Assembly (NCBI RefSeq): GCF_000145215.1
Contig: NC_014392.1
Location: 2,468,344-2,532,343, forward strand
Origin: Caldicellulosiruptor obsidiansis OB47
GTDB lineage: Bacteria > Bacillota > Thermoanaerobacteria > Caldicellulosiruptorales > Caldicellulosiruptoraceae
Direction of reading: 5' to 3'
Length of the DNA stretch: 64,000 nt
In this document: positions 52,745-63,445 of the stretch, piece by piece
Numbering within the stretch: position 1 is the first letter of the stretch
Layout of the letters: every line of letters begins with the position of its first letter
Translations under genes and position numbers: made by a program
Notes under the pieces: model-generated
What the model was told of the DNA's origin: nothing
Database searches by the model: none
Seen by the model: only the letters and a program-made list of their open reading frames with translations

Positions 52745-53461
52745 TCAAAGTGGTTTTTTTATAATCTGCTTTGTATTTCTGGGGAAATTAGATGGTGTTT
52801 GTCGTATTTTTTTTATCATAACAATGCTTCTTTTCTCATCAGAAAATGGAAGTACAAATTTTTCTACGCGATAAATTTTCCCCCCCAGAAGTTCAACAGC
52901 ATTTGAAGCTGAATTTATTTCATCCTCACACTCATACCCTTTTTGAGCCAAAAATACACCACCTGTTTTCAGTAGCGGCAGTGCATATTCACACAGGACA
53001 TTTAAGCTGTCAACCGCTCGTGCAAACACAAAATCAAACCTTTCTCTGAATTCTTCTTTCTTACCCAAAACCTCTGCTCTTTCACAAACAACATTTACAC
53101 TCGAAATTCCCAGCATCTTTACTGCCTCAGTCATGAAATTGCATTTTTTCTTGTTTGAGTCATTAAGAAACATATTCATGTTTGGCATTGCAATTTTTAT
53201 GAAAATTCCTGGTGCACCAAACCCAGAACCAATATCAATGGCAACAGGGTTTTGGTTTGAGCATTCCTCTTCAACAAACTTAATCAAAGATAACGAGTCA
53301 GCAATATGCTTTAGAACAAACTCTTCTTCATCCTCTATAGCTGTAAGATTAAAAAGCTTGTTTTTTTCAAGTACAAAATTCATAAACTTAATAAAAAGTT
53401 GTTTAACAACCAGAGGATTTTTTATTCCATAATATTCTACTACTCTATCTAAAAGATCCAT
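52745..53461 (-). CDS. rsmG: RsmG 16S rRNA m7G527 methyltransferase (GidB)
   Basis: This 238-residue protein has the SAM-binding [20 protein letters not shown] motif, [20 protein letters not shown] and [19 protein letters not shown]. It methylates G527 of 16S rRNA. GAGGGG lies upstream of ATG 53461. It is 42 bp after mnmG in the conserved origin-proximal order mnmE-mnmG-rsmG-noc. Confidence 0.96.
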   Translation of the reverse strand: MDLLDRVVEYYGIKNPLVVKQLFIKFMNFVLEKNKLFNLTAIEDEEEFVLKHIADSLSLIKFVEEECSNQNPVAIDIGSGFGAPGIFIKIAMPNMNMFLNDSNKKKCNFMTEAVKMLGISSVNVVCERAEVLGKKEEFRERFDFVFARAVDSLNVLCEYALPLLKTGGVFLAQKGYECEDEINSASNAVELLGGKIYRVEKFVLPFSDEKRSIVMIKKIRQTPSNFPRNTKQIIKKPL

Positions 53462-53503
53462 CTTGCAATTCCCCTCTTAAAATTAAGGTTTCCCAAGAAC
53501 AAA

Positions 53504-55387
53504 TCATTTTGTATCCCTTTTTACAGATTCAAGCCAGATAAGAAGAACAGAGATATCTGCGGGCGACACACCAGAAATTCTTGACGCTTGGCCAATTGAA
53601 GCTGGTCTTATTTGTGAGAGTTTTTGTTTTGCCTCTGTTGAAAGACCAAGTATTTGGCTATAGTCAACCCAGTCAGGTATCTTTTTATTTTCAAGTTTTT
53701 TGAACTGTTCAACCTGAGCAAGCTGTTTTTTGATATATCCTTCATATTTTATCTCAATCTCAACCTCATCTTTTACATACCATGGAAGGTCCGGTCTTGC
53801 AGGGTCAATATCTTTCAGGTCTTCATATGAAAGTTCGGGTCTTTTTAAAAGATCAGAAAGTTTAACACCTGTTGTAATAGGCGATGAACCTTTTCCCAGC
53901 AAAAGCTTATTTACTTTCTCGCTTGGTGCTATCACAGTATTTTTTACCCTGTTTATCTCATCTTCTATCATCTTTTTCTTTTGCAAAAACTTTTCGTACC
54001 TTTGCGAAGATACAAGGCCAATTTTATATCCTATCTCAGTAAGGCGCAGATCTGCGTTGTCCTGTCTTAAAATCAGTCTGTACTCGGCTCTTGATGTCAT
54101 GATTCGGTATGGCTCGTTTGTCCCTTTTGTCACAAGGTCGTCTATCAACACTCCAATGTAAGCTTGTGACCTGTCCAAGACAAGCATTTCTTTACCCTTG
54201 ACATACATTGCAGCGTTAATTCCGGCAATTATTCCCTGAGCAGCTGCTTCTTCATAGCCTGATGTTCCATTTATTTGACCTGCAGAAAAAAGACCTTTTA
54301 TCTTCTTAAACTGTAGCGTAGGTTCAAGCTGAAGCGGGTTTATGCAGTCATACTCTATAGCATATGCTGGTCGCATTATCTTGACATTTTCAAGTCCTAT
54401 CACACTTCTGTACATCTTGATCTGCACATCTTCGGGCAATGATGTTGACATCCCCTGAACATACATCTCATCAGTGTCAAGACCTGTAGGTTCAATAAAC
54501 ACCTGGTGTCTTGGCTTGTCTGCAAACCTCACAATTTTATCTTCAATCGAAGGACAGTATCGCGGTCCAACACCAGAAATAAGTCCTGTAAAAAGCGGTG
54601 CCCTGTGAAGGTTTTCCCTTATTATCCTATGAGTCTCTTCTGTAGTGTATGTCAGATAGCAAGGCACTTGCTCAATATTGAAACTATCTTCATTTTCAAA
54701 CGAAAACGGCAAAGGTCTTAAATCTCCCGGCTGAATTTGCATCTTTGAAAAGTCCAAAGACTTTCTGTGAACACGCGCAGGTGTTCCTGTTTTGAACCTC
54801 ATCATCTCAATGCCAAGCTTTTTGAGGTTTTCTGTGAGATACCTTGCTGGATGCATACCGTCCGGCCCACCATCGTAAACCGTCTCGCCTATGATAATCC
54901 TTCCACCAAGGAAAGTGCCTGTTGCAAGCACCACCGCTTTTGCCAGAAAAATTGCACCTGTTGTTATCTTTACACCCTTTACCCTTCCATCTCTAACTAA
55001 AACCTCGCACACCTCGCCCTGGCGAACATCAAGGTTTTCTTGACTTTCAAGCACTCTTTTCATATAGAGCCTGTAGCGGCTTCTATCACACTGGGCTCTT
55101 AAAGAATACACCGCAGGACCTTTTGCTCTATTTAAAATTCTTACCTGGATGGCTGTTGCATCAGCAGCTTTTCCCATCTCACCGCCAAGCGCGTCTATCT
55201 CACGTACCAAGTGCCCTTTGCCAGTTCCGCCAATGCTCGGGTTGCACGGCATGTTGCCAATCGAGTCCAAGTTTATTGCAAATATTATGGTTTTAAGACC
55301 AAGCCGAGCAGATGCAAGAGCAGCTTCAATCCCAGCATGACCTGCACCCACCACCGCAACGTCGTACTCACCTGCAACAAATTCCAT
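53504..55387 (-). CDS. mnmG: MnmG tRNA uridine-5-carboxymethylaminomethyl modification enzyme (GidA)
   Basis: This 627-residue FAD enzyme has dinucleotide-binding [19 protein letters not shown] at the N-terminus, [20 protein letters not shown], and the C-terminal helical MnmE-binding domain. With MnmE it modifies wobble U34 of tRNAs. It is full length and 30 bp downstream of mnmE. Confidence 0.98.
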   Translation of the reverse strand: MEFVAGEYDVAVVGAGHAGIEAALASARLGLKTIIFAINLDSIGNMPCNPSIGGTGKGHLVREIDALGGEMGKAADATAIQVRILNRAKGPAVYSLRAQCDRSRYRLYMKRVLESQENLDVRQGEVCEVLVRDGRVKGVKITTGAIFLAKAVVLATGTFLGGRIIIGETVYDGGPDGMHPARYLTENLKKLGIEMMRFKTGTPARVHRKSLDFSKMQIQPGDLRPLPFSFENEDSFNIEQVPCYLTYTTEETHRIIRENLHRAPLFTGLISGVGPRYCPSIEDKIVRFADKPRHQVFIEPTGLDTDEMYVQGMSTSLPEDVQIKMYRSVIGLENVKIMRPAYAIEYDCINPLQLEPTLQFKKIKGLFSAGQINGTSGYEEAAAQGIIAGINAAMYVKGKEMLVLDRSQAYIGVLIDDLVTKGTNEPYRIMTSRAEYRLILRQDNADLRLTEIGYKIGLVSSQRYEKFLQKKKMIEDEINRVKNTVIAPSEKVNKLLLGKGSSPITTGVKLSDLLKRPELSYEDLKDIDPARPDLPWYVKDEVEIEIKYEGYIKKQLAQVEQFKKLENKKIPDWVDYSQILGLSTEAKQKLSQIRPASIGQASRISGVSPADISVLLIWLESVKRDTK

Positions 55388-55417
55388 AATCTTAAGCCCT
55401 ACCCCCTTTTTAAAATC

Positions 55418-56785
55418 TCATTTTCCTATGCAAAACATTGAAAATATCCTGTCCACCATGTCCTCTGTGACGTTTTTACCGGTAATCTGATACAAGTTCT
55501 CAAGCGCGTTTTTGATGTCAATTGAAAGAATGTCAAGAGGCACGCTGAAAATGTTCGCCTTTGCTGAGAGTAAAAACTCCTTTGCCTTTAAAAGAAGCTC
55601 TTTGTGGCGAAGGTTTGTTATAAGAACGCTATCAAACGCTTCAATGTTTTGACTTAAAACCTCATGTGCTATAGCTTTTTCAACAAGCTCTAAGTTCTTG
55701 TCATGTTCAACAGAGATGAAAATCCCTTCCTTGCCAAAAATTCTTTTGATGTCATCCTGCGAAACTTTTACTTCCCTATCTATCTTGTTTACAAGAACAA
55801 CAAACCTCTTGTCCTTTATTGTCTCAAAAATTTCTAAGTCTTCCTGCAAAATACCGCTTGACTCCACCATGAATAGCACAAGGTCAGCTCTTTCAATGCT
55901 CTTTAAAGTCCTCTCAACACCAATTTTTTCAACAACATCTTCTGTTCTTCTCACTCCTGCAGTATCAGCAAGGATTATCGGAAGCCCTTCAATGTCTAAA
56001 ACTTCTTCAATCACATCGCGTGTTGTGCCAGGTATATCTGTCACAATCGCCTTTTCTTCTTTCAACAGCCTGTTGAGAAGAGAAGACTTGCCAACGTTCG
56101 GTCTTCCAACTATTACAGTGTATATTCCGCTCTTTATTGCTTTTCCTGTTTCATACGATTTTATAAGTTTTTCTATCTTCGCCAGCGCATCATCTATTGT
56201 GCTCAAAATTTCATCGTGCGAAACCTCGTCAACCTCATGTTCTGAAAAATCTATTGACGCTTCAATGGTTGCAACCAGATTCAAAAGAAGCTGAGAAATC
56301 TCTTCAATTCTCTGGCTTAGCATCCCTTTTAACTGCTTTGCAGCGTTTTGTTGCAAAAGCTTTGTCTTTGAATTTATTATATCTATCACAGCTTCAGCTT
56401 GAGACAGGTCAATCTTGCCGTTTAAAAAGGCTCGTTTTGTAAACTCTCCCGGCATGGCATGGCGTGCACCATTTTTGATTGCAGCCTCTAAAATTCTTTT
56501 TAAAACAACCATGCCACCATGACTTTGAATCTCAACAACATCTTCGCCTGTATATGAGCGGGGGGACTTAAATTTAATCAAAATAGCTTCATCCACAAAC
56601 TCATCGCCATCATACACATCAACAAGTGCAGCATACCTTACAGGGATATCATGGATGCTTTTGTATTTTCTGCTCTTTACAAGCTTTCCTGCAACATCGT
56701 ATGCGTCTTTCCCTGATATTCTTACAATTCCTATCCCGCCTGTACCAACAGGTGTTGAAATTGCAACAATTGTGTCAAACTCCAT
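55418..56785 (-). CDS. mnmE: MnmE tRNA modification GTPase (TrmE)
   Basis: This 455-residue protein has an N-terminal folate-binding domain (IVAISTPVGTGGIGIVRISG), helical domain and inserted G domain: GRPNVGKSSLLNRLL (P-loop), DIPGTTRD, DTAGVR and NKID. It ends in the conserved FCIGK cysteine motif. It partners MnmG in U34 modification. Confidence 0.98.
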   Translation of the reverse strand: MEFDTIVAISTPVGTGGIGIVRISGKDAYDVAGKLVKSRKYKSIHDIPVRYAALVDVYDGDEFVDEAILIKFKSPRSYTGEDVVEIQSHGGMVVLKRILEAAIKNGARHAMPGEFTKRAFLNGKIDLSQAEAVIDIINSKTKLLQQNAAKQLKGMLSQRIEEISQLLLNLVATIEASIDFSEHEVDEVSHDEILSTIDDALAKIEKLIKSYETGKAIKSGIYTVIVGRPNVGKSSLLNRLLKEEKAIVTDIPGTTRDVIEEVLDIEGLPIILADTAGVRRTEDVVEKIGVERTLKSIERADLVLFMVESSGILQEDLEIFETIKDKRFVVLVNKIDREVKVSQDDIKRIFGKEGIFISVEHDKNLELVEKAIAHEVLSQNIEAFDSVLITNLRHKELLLKAKEFLLSAKANIFSVPLDILSIDIKNALENLYQITGKNVTEDMVDRIFSMFCIGK

Positions 56786-56881
56786 CTTTTACTTTCCCCT
56801 CTTTTATTATAAAACTTTACAAAATACAAACAAAGCAGGGCAAAAGTGTTTTTACCCTGCTTTTCAAAGCTTTTAACACAT

Positions 56882-57508
56882 CTATTTTAATGTAATGACA
56901 ACCTTTCTGTACGGCTCCTCACCCTCTGAGTATGTTGTGACAAACTTGTGGTTTTGCAAAGTGGTGTGTATAATTCTTCTCTCATATGGAGTCATGGGTC
57001 TGAGCTTAATACTCTTTTTACTTCTTGCCACTTTATCCGCAAGCGACAGTGCAAGCTTCTTAAGCCGTTCCTCTTTTCTTTTTCTGAAATTCTGACAGTC
57101 AAGAAGAATTCTCACAGTCTCCTCCTCTGACACTCCTCTGTTAACAACAACACCTGTCAAAAACTGAAGAGCATCAAGCACCTCGCCATCCTTGCCAATA
57201 AGCTTAAACGTATTTTTCCCAAAAAGATTTACTTTTATGAACTCTCCATCTCTTACCATATTCATCCTGTCAATTTTGACGTCCATATTAGCAAACACAC
57301 TTTTCAAAAACTCTTCAATCTTCTCTTCTGGCGTCTGCTTTGCAATCACTTTTACCCTTGCTGGCCGAGCGCCAATTATTCCCAGAATTCCTTTCGACCC
57401 CTCATCAATTACCACAATTTCAGCTTTATCGCGGGTAATTCCAAGCTCTTTTAAAGCAAGGTCAACTGCCTCATCCACCGTCTTTGCAGTTTTTTCTACC
57501 CATTTCAT
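56882..57508 (-). CDS. jag: Jag/KhpB RNA-binding protein
   Basis: This 208-residue protein has a Jag_N domain (MKWVEKTAKTVDEAVDLALK), a KH domain with GKDGEVLDALQFLTGVVVNR and a C-terminal R3H domain (MTPYERRIIHTTLQNHKFVT). ATG 57508 has GGAGGAG upstream; the frame extends to 57628 but that part overlaps the yidC end. KhpB binds RNA with KhpA and influences cell elongation in other Firmicutes. Confidence 0.95.
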   Translation of the reverse strand: MKWVEKTAKTVDEAVDLALKELGITRDKAEIVVIDEGSKGILGIIGARPARVKVIAKQTPEEKIEEFLKSVFANMDVKIDRMNMVRDGEFIKVNLFGKNTFKLIGKDGEVLDALQFLTGVVVNRGVSEEETVRILLDCQNFRKRKEERLKKLALSLADKVARSKKSIKLRPMTPYERRIIHTTLQNHKFVTTYSEGEEPYRKVVITLK

Positions 57509-57536
57509 AAAAATTTCTCCTCCGCACAAGAAATTT

Positions 57537-58562
57537 TTACTTCTTCTTTTTCTTACCAGTTCTGTGCTGGCCAGAAATTTGTTGTTTAAGTTTCTCAAGC
57601 TCTCTTTTTCTCTCCCTCTCCCGCTCATCTTTTTCAGAATTTTCAGCTTTTAACTCATCACTGCTACTCTCATCTTCTGAACCTATGCTTTCTTCCTTTG
57701 GCTCAATCTCCTGCATTTTTTGTGCCTGTTTTTCGAGCTGTTTTTTCTTCTCTTCTTCCTCTTTCTTGTGTTTCAGTTTTTTGTACACAACCTCATTTGC
57801 TACAAACTGCTGCAGGATTGTAAAAAGGTTTGTAACAGTCCAGTAAAGCACAAGACCAGATGGAACTTGAAGCGCAATAAAATAAGACATAAGAGGGCTG
57901 ATTATCATAAAACTTCTGTTCATGCTTTCAGCCATAGCATTTGACTGCGATTGAGAATACTGTGGATTGAACTTTTTCTGACTGTTTGATGAAAACCATA
58001 CTGAAAGAAGCATAGTTGCAGCACTCAAAATTGGAAGAACTAACAGCTCTTTTTTTGCAAGGTTTATCCCCAAAAAATGCATGTCAAGTCCGAGCTTCTG
58101 TGCTTCATCAACTATTCTTTGCGTAATACCATACCCTGTTGCTCCTGTTACAAGATCTCTTACATATTGATGTGATTTGCCAAGCACATAAACAAGTGGA
58201 TTTTGGAAAACATAATACAGCGAAAAAAGTATAGGCATCTGAATCAAAAGAGGCCAGCACCCAGCTGCAGGATTGTAACCTGTTTCCTGGTACAGTTTTA
58301 GCATTTCTTCCTGAAGCTTTTTCTGGTCATTTTTATACTTTTGCTGTATCTCCTGAAGTCTTGGAGCAACTTCTGCCATCTTAGACATAGAGTGAATTTG
58401 TTTTATATACAAAGGAAGAAGAAGCCCTCTTACTATCAATGTAAGAAGTATTACAGCAATACCGTAACTTCCTGGAATGTGTGCACCATGCAAAAAATCA
58501 TATATTAACTTCAACAGTCTTCCAAGAGGAATTGCCAAAAAGTCAAGCCATGTCGGGTTCAA
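57537..58562 (-). CDS. yidC: YidC membrane protein insertase
   Basis: This 341-residue protein has five membrane segments with the YidC core: YGIAVILLTLIVRGLLLPLY carries the groove arginine, then NPAAGCWPLLIQMPILFSLY and GLVLYWTVTNLFTILQQ. A long charged C-terminal tail (KKLKHKKEEEEKKKQLEKQA to GKKKKK) fits ribosome binding. The start is TTG 58562, with GAGGAGG upstream. Members of this type also serve sporulation (SpoIIIJ). There is no lipobox. Confidence 0.97.
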   Translation of the reverse strand: MNPTWLDFLAIPLGRLLKLIYDFLHGAHIPGSYGIAVILLTLIVRGLLLPLYIKQIHSMSKMAEVAPRLQEIQQKYKNDQKKLQEEMLKLYQETGYNPAAGCWPLLIQMPILFSLYYVFQNPLVYVLGKSHQYVRDLVTGATGYGITQRIVDEAQKLGLDMHFLGINLAKKELLVLPILSAATMLLSVWFSSNSQKKFNPQYSQSQSNAMAESMNRSFMIISPLMSYFIALQVPSGLVLYWTVTNLFTILQQFVANEVVYKKLKHKKEEEEKKKQLEKQAQKMQEIEPKEESIGSEDESSSDELKAENSEKDERERERKRELEKLKQQISGQHRTGKKKKK

Positions 58563-58618
58563 AATTACTTTCCTCCTCTAATTTTCTAACTTTTTATTTC
58601 AATTTCAAATTATTATCT

Positions 58619-58846
58619 CTACTTCACAGGATCATATCCACCGGGATGAAATGGATGGCACTTTACAATCCTCTTCAATCCCATCCACAGCCCGTAAAAC
58701 CCATACTTTTCAATTGCCTGTAGTGTGTACTCTGAACATGTCGGGTAAAACCTGCAGCTTGGCACAACCTTTAGCGGTGATATAAACTTCTGATAAAATC
58801 TTATCAAAAATTTTAATGTTAGTAAAATATATTTTTTTACTCTCAT
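58619..58846 (-). CDS. yidD: YidD membrane protein insertion efficiency factor
   Basis: This 75-residue protein has the invariant YidD segments [29 protein letters not shown] and [20 protein letters not shown]. It lies between yidC and rnpA, with the start 3 bp from the rnpA stop, as in most bacteria. It assists YidC-dependent insertion. Confidence 0.97.
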   Translation of the reverse strand: MRVKKYILLTLKFLIRFYQKFISPLKVVPSCRFYPTCSEYTLQAIEKYGFYGLWMGLKRIVKCHPFHPGGYDPVK

Positions 58847-58849
58847 CTT

Positions 58850-59209
58850 TCATTCCTCTTTCAAAAGCCTCAGTCTTTTAAAAGCCCTTTCAAGGTCATC
58901 CCTGTAGTCTTTCAAATGTATCTCTCTTGCTTTTATTTTATCATCTTTTATCTTTCTTGCAATCACTACAATGTCAAATCCCTGCTTGATTTTATCCATG
59001 TTTTCTAAAATCCATGCCCGCACAATCCTTTTAAACCGATTTCGTGCCGTTGCCTTACCAAGTTTTGCAGACATCGAAATCCCAAACCTGCTAATTGAAA
59101 GCCCGTTTTTCAATGAATACACAACAACCTTCTCCTGCGCCGCAAACCTTCCTCTTCTTATACATGCTTCAAACTCCTCGTTTTTTTTGAGAGTTACATA
59201 CCTGTTCAT
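58850..59209 (-). CDS. rnpA: RNase P protein component
   Basis: This 119-residue basic protein has the RnpA signature ATARNRFKRIVRAWILEN and the FDIVVIARK strand. It helps the RNase P RNA process tRNA 5-prime ends. The gene follows rpmH after 91 bp that contain a hairpin. Its start ATG 59209 has AGGAAAGAAG upstream. Confidence 0.97.
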   Translation of the reverse strand: MNRYVTLKKNEEFEACIRRGRFAAQEKVVVYSLKNGLSISRFGISMSAKLGKATARNRFKRIVRAWILENMDKIKQGFDIVVIARKIKDDKIKAREIHLKDYRDDLERAFKRLRLLKEE

Positions 59210-59264
59210 TCACTTCTTTCCTCGTTACTATATTTTCTTATTATAACCTCTTCTTTTTTTAAGC

Positions 59265-59297
59265 AAAAAGACCACTTTTTAGCTCTAAAGTGGTCTT
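59265..59297 (-). terminator. Hairpin between rpmH and rnpA
   Basis: GACCACTTT (59270-59278) pairs with AAAGTGGTC (59287-59295) around TTAGCTCT, and on the minus strand a TTTTTGC run follows. It probably attenuates read-through from highly expressed rpmH into rnpA. Confidence 0.85.
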
Positions 59298-59300
59298 CCT

Positions 59301-59435
59301 CTACACTGCAAGTCTCTTTCTACCTTTCAGTCTTCTTCTTTTTAAAACCTTTCTTCCGCCTTTTGTTCTCATTCTTACCAAAAATCCGTGAGTTCTTTTT
59401 CTTCTCTTGTTATGAGGCTGGTATGTTCTTTTCAT
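59301..59435 (-). CDS. rpmH: Ribosomal protein L34
   Basis: This 44-residue, very basic protein reads [20 protein letters not shown], then [20 protein letters not shown] and ends RLAV, the complete L34 pattern. ATG 59435 has GGAGGGC 5 bp upstream. It is the first gene of the minus-strand rpmH-rnpA-yidD-yidC-jag cluster. In most bacteria dnaA lies immediately divergent, but here a germination operon intervenes. Confidence 0.97.
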   Translation of the reverse strand: MKRTYQPHNKRRKRTHGFLVRMRTKGGRKVLKRRRLKGRKRLAV

Positions 59436-59699
59436 ATTCTGCCCTCCTCCCTACAAAAAAGTTTCTGCCGCATACTATTTTTACCCTTCAGTATACCAGT
59501 AAAACAAATTTTATTATACTCCAAATCATGCAAAAAAGTCAAAGGGTTGTTTTTGCTGTTTATTAATTTTCTTTTCATTACCATTATATTTTTTCAGTCT
59601 CTTGTTAAAGAATTATATCACTTTTCAAAGTTACTTGCATATTATTTTTCCCTGTTGAGCAAAATTAGTATCAGAAAAAGCATCTTGCTGGAGAAAAAG

Positions 59700-61172
59700 A
59701 TGAAAAAATCTTCTGGTTCGAACTCAATCACATCATCCTATGACCAGAACATTCAAAACATCAGGGATGAGTTTGGAAATTTCAGCGACCTCATAATAAG
59801 AGAGTTCAAAATAGGCCCAAGCAACATAAGAGCTTTTCTTGTCATGATAGATGGGCTTGTTGACAAGATGGTGATAAACGAGCATATCTTAAAACCTCTT
59901 ATGAGGGATATTAACATTTACAAAAAGGACCAACCTACTTGTCAAGAGGTTTACACGCTCATCAAAGAAAACATTCTATACAGCCACTGCATAACAGAAG
60001 AGAAAGACTGGGCAAAGACAGTACATTGTATATTGTGTGGGGATGTTGCACTTTTCATTGACGGCATAGACAGATGTCTTTTGATATCTGTGCGCGGGTG
60101 GGAATCCCGTGGAATTGAGGAGCCAAATACAGAAGTTGTTGTAAGAGGACCAAGGGAAGGTTTTACCGAAAACTTAAGAACAAACACAGCACTAATCAGA
60201 AGGAAGATACGCGACCCAAAACTTAAGATTGAGTCAATTAAGATTGGAAAAATATCAAAAACAGATGTGGCGATATGCTATATCGAATCAATTGCAAAAA
60301 AAGAACTTGTAGATGAGGTAAAAAGACGCCTCGAAAAGATTGATATGGAATACATCCTCGAATCAGGATATATAGAATCTTTTATAGAAGACGGCAAGTA
60401 TTCAATCTTTCCAACTGTCGGAAACTCAGAAAAACCTGACGTGGTTGTGGGAAAACTTATGGAAGGAAGGGTTGCAATACTTGTTGACGGAACACCTTTT
60501 GCTCTAACCGCCCCATACCTTTTTGTTGAAGCTTTCCAGACAAGTGAGGATTACTATTCAAGACCATACTACTACAGCATTGTCAGGCTCTTGAGATACT
60601 TTTCATTCTTTGTATCAACAACCCTGCCGGCACTATACATTGCAGTGACAACATTTCACCAGGAACTTTTGCCAACATCGCTTTTAATCAGCATTGCAAG
60701 TGCTCAGGCAGGAATACCTTTTCCATCGTTTGTAGAAACATTTACAATGCTTACAATTTATGAAATATTAAAAGAAGCAGGTGTGAGACTTCCAAGACCA
60801 GTCGGTCAGGCAATCTCTATTGTTGGTGCTCTTGTGATTGGTGAGGCAGCAGTATCAGCTGGACTCATCGGTGCTCCGATGGTTGTAACTGTTGCTTTAA
60901 CTGCGATATCTACTTTTATGATCCCTGCAATCTCGGATACAGCTACAATTATAAGGTTTGCGTGTGTTGTTATGTCTGCCATATGTGGGCTTTACGGAAT
61001 AATGCTTGTGTGGATTTTATTATTTATTCACCTTTGCAGTTTAAAATCATTTGGAGTAAACTACCTTGCACCTATAGCTCCAACTGTTGTACATGATCTC
61101 AAAGACGTGTTTATAAGACTTCCATGGAAAATCCTAAAAAAACGACCTATTACTTTAAACAAAAATTTTTAA
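59700..61172 (+). CDS. GerA-family spore germination receptor A subunit
   Basis: This 490-residue protein has a long soluble N-terminal domain (SYDQNIQNIRDEFGNFSDLI, DVALFIDGIDRCLLISVRGW, EPNTEVVVRGPREGFTENLR) and C-terminal membrane helices with ITLPALYIAV-like, SLLISIASAQAGIPFPSF and RLPRPVGQAISIVGALVIGE. This fits GerAA/GerKA. ATG 59700 with GGAG upstream is preferred; the frame is open from 59388, across rpmH. It is the first gene of a three-gene ger operon. Confidence 0.94.
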   Translation: MKKSSGSNSITSSYDQNIQNIRDEFGNFSDLIIREFKIGPSNIRAFLVMIDGLVDKMVINEHILKPLMRDINIYKKDQPTCQEVYTLIKENILYSHCITEEKDWAKTVHCILCGDVALFIDGIDRCLLISVRGWESRGIEEPNTEVVVRGPREGFTENLRTNTALIRRKIRDPKLKIESIKIGKISKTDVAICYIESIAKKELVDEVKRRLEKIDMEYILESGYIESFIEDGKYSIFPTVGNSEKPDVVVGKLMEGRVAILVDGTPFALTAPYLFVEAFQTSEDYYSRPYYYSIVRLLRYFSFFVSTTLPALYIAVTTFHQELLPTSLLISIASAQAGIPFPSFVETFTMLTIYEILKEAGVRLPRPVGQAISIVGALVIGEAAVSAGLIGAPMVVTVALTAISTFMIPAISDTATIIRFACVVMSAICGLYGIMLVWILLFIHLCSLKSFGVNYLAPIAPTVVHDLKDVFIRLPWKILKKRPITLNKNF

Positions 61173-61194
61173 AGTTAGGTGGTAGAAAACTAAA

Positions 61195-62301
61195 ATGTCA
61201 AATTCCAGGATTTCATATTCACAGTTTTTGTGTCTATTTTTTGTCAATAGAATAGTAATGGTTCTAACATTTTTGCCAATATTTAATGCACCGCCAAAAA
61301 ATCAAGATGTCTGGCTTTCGGTTGTGTTCATGTATCCTTTTTCCATTTTAGCATCACTGCCCCTGATCTATCTTTGCTCAATGTTCCCGAACCAGACCTT
61401 TACAAGCATTTTGAACATCATCTTTGGAAGAGCATCAACAATTTTCACGGTGCTTTACATCTGGTTTTTCTTTCACATCACAGCAATCCAGCTTGCACAG
61501 TTTGTTGAATTCATGGCAACAGCTGTTTTGCCTGAAACACCAATTCTCTTTTTTATAGTGACAATGCTGATTGTCTGTATATATGCACTTCAAAAAGGAA
61601 TAGAGCCTTTGGCAAGATTTTCTCAGATAACAACATTTATAACTTTGTTCAGCTTTGCAATTATCATGATAATCTCCATCAGGTTTTTTGACTTTTCAAG
61701 CTTAAAACCAATTTTTGAAAAAAATATTTCACATCCAATAGTTGGCGGCATATACCTATGTTCTCTGAGCTCTGAAATAATTACGATTGGAATGATAAAC
61801 CCGTATATTGTAAAAAATAAAAACAGCATATTAAAGGACATGACAAAAACAATTGCGCTGGCTTTCTTGCTGGTTGATATATTTTATCTTGCAATTACAG
61901 TACTTGTACTTTCCCTTTTTGGCTATACTCAGGCAAGCAGGCTCTCGTTTCCATTTTATTCTGCCATTAAGGTGTTGAGCGTAGCAGAGTTTCTTGAAAG
62001 GTTTGAATCACTTCACATGGCTGTATGGATAATGGGTATATTTCTTAAAACAACATATTTTATGTATATTCTTTTGATAGTCATCCAGGAGCTGAGAAAT
62101 ACAGCAGACAATTTTGCATATGCAATTCCTTTTGCCTGCGTGCTTGCACCTTTTGTTTTCTATATAATCCCTGACTTTTTATCTCTTGACAGGTTCATGA
62201 GCTACAGGTATTTTACTCTGTACTCATACCTTTTCATATTTTTCATACCGCTTTTTACTCTCATATTTGCAAAAATAAAGTTGAGGTTGAAAAAGAGATG
62301 A
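61195..62301 (+). CDS. GerB-family spore germination receptor permease subunit
   Basis: This 368-residue protein has ten membrane helices of the APC-like endospore germination permease family: FLTFLPIFNAPPKN-type loop after helix 1, DVWLSVVFMYPFSILASLPL, and the EIITIGMINPYI segment. It would bind or pass the germinant signal. It starts 22 bp after the A subunit and overlaps the C subunit by 4 bp. Confidence 0.94.
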   Translation: MSNSRISYSQFLCLFFVNRIVMVLTFLPIFNAPPKNQDVWLSVVFMYPFSILASLPLIYLCSMFPNQTFTSILNIIFGRASTIFTVLYIWFFFHITAIQLAQFVEFMATAVLPETPILFFIVTMLIVCIYALQKGIEPLARFSQITTFITLFSFAIIMIISIRFFDFSSLKPIFEKNISHPIVGGIYLCSLSSEIITIGMINPYIVKNKNSILKDMTKTIALAFLLVDIFYLAITVLVLSLFGYTQASRLSFPFYSAIKVLSVAEFLERFESLHMAVWIMGIFLKTTYFMYILLIVIQELRNTADNFAYAIPFACVLAPFVFYIIPDFLSLDRFMSYRYFTLYSYLFIFFIPLFTLIFAKIKLRLKKR

Positions 62302-63419
62302 AAAAGTTTGCAGCTGCTTTAGTACTACTTTTAATACCAGTTTTTCTGACAGGTTGCTGGAACAGGAAAGAACTAAATGATATTTTGATTGTCCAAGCAG
62401 TTGGAATTGACAAAAACAAAAGTGGAGATTTTAAGCTCACTTATCAGGTATTAAAACCAAAGGTGCTTAAAAATCCGACAAACTTGCCATCCAGTTCTCA
62501 GCAAAAAGGAGTGTGGTGTTTTTCATCAACAGGCAAAACTATATTTGATTCTATTAGAAATGCAACACTTTCATCAAACAAAAAACTTTTCTTTTCTCAT
62601 AATAAAATAATAGTTATTAGCAGCAAAATAGCTACTAATGGAATTAAAGATATTCTTGATATGTTTCTCCGTGATCAGGAAATGAGATCAGATGCTTACC
62701 TTATAGTTACGTCGCAGGATATAGAAAAGTTTTTAGATACCACTTCTCCTATAGAATCAATACCTGCAAAAGAACTCGAAAATGTAATAAAGAACTACTT
62801 TGCAAACGCCAAAACATTCCCTGTAAAGCTATATGAATTTCAAAAGATGTCAATGTCAAAGTCAAAAACTGCAGTTGTTCCTTTTGTCACCACAAAATCA
62901 CCTCTCAAACAATTTTCTCAAACACAAATGTTTTATGTAGAAAAAATGGCCATTTTCAATAATTACAAGCTTGTAGGGTATCTTACACATGAGGAGATGA
63001 GAGGACTTTTATGGGTATTTGACAAGGTAAGAAGCGGAATATATCCTATAAAATTACGCGAGGGACTATTTTCCCTTGAGCTTATACAAAGTAGCACCAT
63101 CATCGATGTCAAAAGAAAAGACGGCAAAGCTTTTTTTACTCTGCAGATAATTACCGAGTCAAACTTGGGAGAAAAACATTTAAATTCTTCTATCTCAAGT
63201 TCTTTAATGGTAAAAATAAAAAAAGAGCTCAGCAGATCTATCAAAAACGACATTCAGAAGACAGTGAAAAAATCGTTTGAACTCAAATGCGACATTCTGC
63301 ACCTTGGCGATATTTATTATTCTTCATACAAAGAACATTTAAAGTTCGACAAAAACTCTATTTCAGTTTCGATTGTGGTAAAACCATTTATAAGGCGATT
63401 TGGCATGATGAAGGAATAA
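62298..63419 (+). CDS. GerC-family spore germination lipoprotein
   Basis: This 373-residue protein has a lipoprotein signal ending in FLTGC (Cys about 20), followed by WNRKELNDILIVQAVGIDKN, the Ger(x)C opening. Then come MFLRDQEMRSDAYLIVTSQD and a C-terminal helix-strand domain (KKELSRSIKNDIQKTVKKSF). It completes the A-B-C receptor and is translationally coupled to the B gene (ATGA overlap). Confidence 0.95.
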   Translation: MKKFAAALVLLLIPVFLTGCWNRKELNDILIVQAVGIDKNKSGDFKLTYQVLKPKVLKNPTNLPSSSQQKGVWCFSSTGKTIFDSIRNATLSSNKKLFFSHNKIIVISSKIATNGIKDILDMFLRDQEMRSDAYLIVTSQDIEKFLDTTSPIESIPAKELENVIKNYFANAKTFPVKLYEFQKMSMSKSKTAVVPFVTTKSPLKQFSQTQMFYVEKMAIFNNYKLVGYLTHEEMRGLLWVFDKVRSGIYPIKLREGLFSLELIQSSTIIDVKRKDGKAFFTLQIITESNLGEKHLNSSISSSLMVKIKKELSRSIKNDIQKTVKKSFELKCDILHLGDIYYSSYKEHLKFDKNSISVSIVVKPFIRRFGMMKE

Positions 63420-63445
63420 AATATTGAAAAAGGAGATGAAACAGG

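Noticed and set aside
59388..59699. N-terminal extension of the germination A subunit
   Set aside because: It overlaps rpmH on the other strand, has no ribosome site, and the family start fits ATG 59700.
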